Assembly (NCBI GenBank): GCA_010094045.1
Contig: ML986579.1
Location: 870,206-934,205, forward strand
Reading direction: 5' to 3'
Length of the DNA stretch: 64,000 nt
From: Lojkania enalia
Lineage: Eukaryota; Ascomycota; Dothideomycetes; Pleosporales
Below the pieces are notes generated by a model, which did no database searches, was not told the origin of the DNA, and worked only from the letters and a program-made list of their open reading frames with translations. Made by a program: the position numbers and the translations under genes. Below are positions 63,801-64,000 of the stretch, piece by piece. Each line of letters starts with the position of its first letter. The stretch's first letter is position 1.

Positions 63801-64000
63801 TTTCATCGTCCTCGTCTTCGTCAAAGACAACCGCGACACCTTGGTTTTCATCCACGGCAGCGCCATCAACGCCTGCAACCTCTTCTTCCATCTCTTCATC
63901 TTCGTCTTGCGCATCGTAATCAGTAATCTTTTTCCCCAAATTGACCAGCTCATTGAATTCCTTTGGTCCCATCGAAGTGCCCAGCAAATCGTCAATCTCT
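57853..64000 (-). CDS. BRR2: U5 snRNP helicase Brr2, N-terminus beyond window
   Basis: Brr2 is the Ski2-like helicase that unwinds U4/U6 to activate the spliceosome. The frame is open to the window edge (EIDDLLGTSMGPKEFNELVN), so roughly the first 150-200 residues are missing; 2048 residues are visible, with no intron. Cassette 1 has PTGSGKTNVAML, DEIHLLHDDRGPVIE, LVGLSATLPNYRDVA and motif VI VLQMLGRAGRPQYD, then the first Sec63 domain. Cassette 2 has GASPGIGKTFCAEF, IADDLHMLGG and VLQMFGKAGRVGRD, then the second Sec63 domain and an acidic end (EDEEDEGEDEE). Cassette 2 has Asp-Asp-Leu-His where active helicases have DExH, and Lys for Arg in motif VI. This agrees with the known view that the second cassette is a regulatory pseudo-helicase. 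Confidence 0.96.
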   Translation of the reverse strand, partial: EIDDLLGTSMGPKEFNELVNLGKKITDYDAQDEDEEMEEEVAGVDGAAVDENQGVAVVFDEDEDDENAGQTFEVRDEDSTDEDEASPAAEDRVSADNQAGGAEDGILDTEELIIQGDTAAALDHREDDQIIPAHEIDAYWLQRQIGQIYEDAHAQQEKTQEALNILSGISEDEEEKPLREIENDLMELFDYEHHELVAKLVVNRDKIVWVTRWRRAAEDNDERAAIEREMRAAGHQRVLNELLARETGTKPAESTTAKKMRFDLKGIEIPKASEDTDMADAPKQEGLIGGLQPSSRLINLENLVFDQGNHLMTNPNVKLPQGSTRRQFKGYEEIHVPAPKAKRDPNEPKNMPTSQLPEWARVGFGTSKELNRIQTKCYPKAFSDDGNMLICAPTGSGKTNVAMLAMLREIGKHRDPETGQIALDDFKIIYIAPLKALVAEQVGNFGKRLEPYGIRVSELTGDRQLTKQQIAETQIIVTTPEKYDVITRKATDTSYINLVRLICIDEIHLLHDDRGPVIESIVSRTIRRTEQTGDPVRLVGLSATLPNYRDVASFLRVDPENGLFHFDATFRPCPLKQEFIGVTDKKAIKQLKTMNDVCYTKVLEQVGQNRNQMLIFVHSRKETAKTAKYIKDKALELETIGQILRSDAASREIVREESEGVQNADLKELLPYGFGIHHAGMSRGDRSTVEDLFSDGMIQVLVCTATLAWGVNLPAHTVIIKGTQVYSPEKGSWVELSPQDVLQMLGRAGRPQYDTYGEGIIITTQAEIQYYLSLLNQQLPIESQFMSKLADNLNAEIVLGSVRTRDEGVDWLGYTYLFVRMLRSPGLYSVGADYADDEALEQRRVDLIHAAAHILEKCNLIKYDRKSGVLQPTELGRIASHYYISHNSMATYNQHIQPSISEIELFRIFALSEEFKYIPVRQDEKLELMKLLGRVPIPVKEGVEEPQAKINVLLQAYISRLKLEGLALMADLVYVTQSAGRILRAIFEICLKKGWAQVAKTALDLCKMAEKRMWPTMTPLRQFPNCPKDVVSKAERIDVPWSNYFDLDPPNMSELLGMPKSGKLVCQLVQKFPRLELEATPQPVTRSMLRIELTIRPNFEWDDQLHGAAEAFWILVEDCDGEEVLFHDQFILRKDYATAEINEHLVELTVPITEPMPPNYFISVISDRWMNAETRLAVSFQKLILPAKFPPHTPILDLQPLPISALKKKEFQGLYEDIGRFNKVQTQVFNSLYGSDDNVFVGASPGIGKTFCAEFALLRHWSNNREGRIVYLAPFQEIVDNQCQNWKSRLSGLDGGKDIVKLTGETTADLRLLDRGDLILATPTQWDVLSRQWQRRKNVQTVALLIADDLHMLGGFNGHVYETVMSRMLAMAAQIESGMRTVGLSVSLANARDIGEWIGANKHTIFNFSPAIRSVPLDLRIQSFTIPHFPSLMLAMAKPTYQAITQLSPDKPAMVFVPSRKQARASALDLYAACVAENDDDRFLYAPLEDIEPILSKVNEKALAESLSHGIGYFHEALSPFDKKAVRHLFREGAIQVMIVSRDSCWEVDTNAHLVVVMNTQFFEGREHRYIDYPISEVLQMFGKAGRVGRDKDAKGVLMVTAVKREYYKKFLREALPVESSLPTFLHDAFVAEISAKTIESTQEAVDWSTYTYFYRRLLANPSYYNLHSTSHESLSAHLSDLVEQTLKELTDANLIEHDEEEDTITPLNPCMIAAYYNISFITMQTLMLSLNEKSGIKGILEIVTAATEFENVQIRRHEEHILSRIYDRVPYKMAEPNFETPHFKAFVLLQAHFSRMQLPIDLAKDQEVVVKKVLNILSASVDVLSSEGHLNAMNAMEISQMVVQAMWQKDSPLKQIPHFENDTIKVANKFGINDIYEFMEAMDPEENKDYGKLMKALGLDNKQLNDAATFTNDYYPNVEMNFEVVDPEDMTANAPSQVNVVITRELEEDDEPKTEVHAPFYPGDKTENFWLVIGDQRTRGLLGIKKITVGRELKTKVPFTVPEPGKHELTLFLISDSYLGVDQAPTFEVEAAEGMDEDEEDEGEDEE

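Overview
The window is nuclear DNA of a filamentous ascomycete (Pezizomycotina). The genes are eukaryotic and mostly interrupted by short GT-AG introns of about 46-68 nt with visible CTAAC/CTGAC-like branch sites. Several families are typical of ascomycetes: a CSN4 subunit, an Unc104-type kinesin, a Nif1-type SEL1 protein and fungus-specific coiled-coil and low-complexity proteins. The class cannot be fixed from the sequence alone. All splice models were built by hand from reading frame, splice sites and remembered family conservation.

Layout. 0.2-0.5 kb: a doubtful small membrane-protein gene. 0.5-3.1 kb: gene-poor DNA holding a broken isochorismatase-family gene. 3.1-14.2 kb: a large Trp/Gly/Asn-rich protein, TRM5 and a kinesin-3. 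14.2-17.1 kb: AT-rich decayed DNA with a broken AIG2/gamma-glutamylcyclotransferase-like gene, homopolymers and an inverted repeat. 17.1-31.3 kb: a 1528-residue coiled-coil protein (one gene, although its frame is broken by introns), RAD17, the TFIIF beta subunit, CSN4, mitochondrial bL21 and NSA2. 31.3-36.3 kb: accessory genes, namely a condensation/acyltransferase-like protein and a membrane-associated alpha/beta-hydrolase-like protein. 36.5-44.2 kb: ATP4, NOC4, a five-finger CCCH protein and a Nif1-type SEL1 protein with a 1-kb intron. 44.2-52.8 kb: a bZIP factor with a hydrophobic segment after its zipper, between long gene-free stretches rich in simple repeats. 52.8-64 kb: PRP4, a PTC7-type phosphatase and BRR2, which runs off the right edge.

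How the genes fit together. Most are housekeeping genes for splicing (PRP4, BRR2), ribosome assembly (NSA2, NOC4), mitochondrial function (bL21m, ATP4, PTC7), tRNA modification (TRM5), transcription (TFIIF beta, bZIP), the DNA-damage checkpoint (RAD17) and ubiquitin-ligase control (CSN4). Divergent head-to-head pairs are frequent: TRM5/kinesin, coiled-coil/RAD17, TFIIF-beta/CSN4, bL21m/NSA2, small ORF/acyltransferase, ATP4/NOC4 and PRP4/PTC7. Two of them join a nucleolar ribosome-assembly gene to a mitochondrial gene.

I did not find an unmistakable new multi-gene system. The leads I rate highest are the protein at 3.1-7.2 kb, with about 18 GW/WG dipeptides in a disordered context (a possible Argonaute-hook-like scaffold); the bZIP factor that may be membrane-tethered; and several introns whose retention would give defined alternative proteins.
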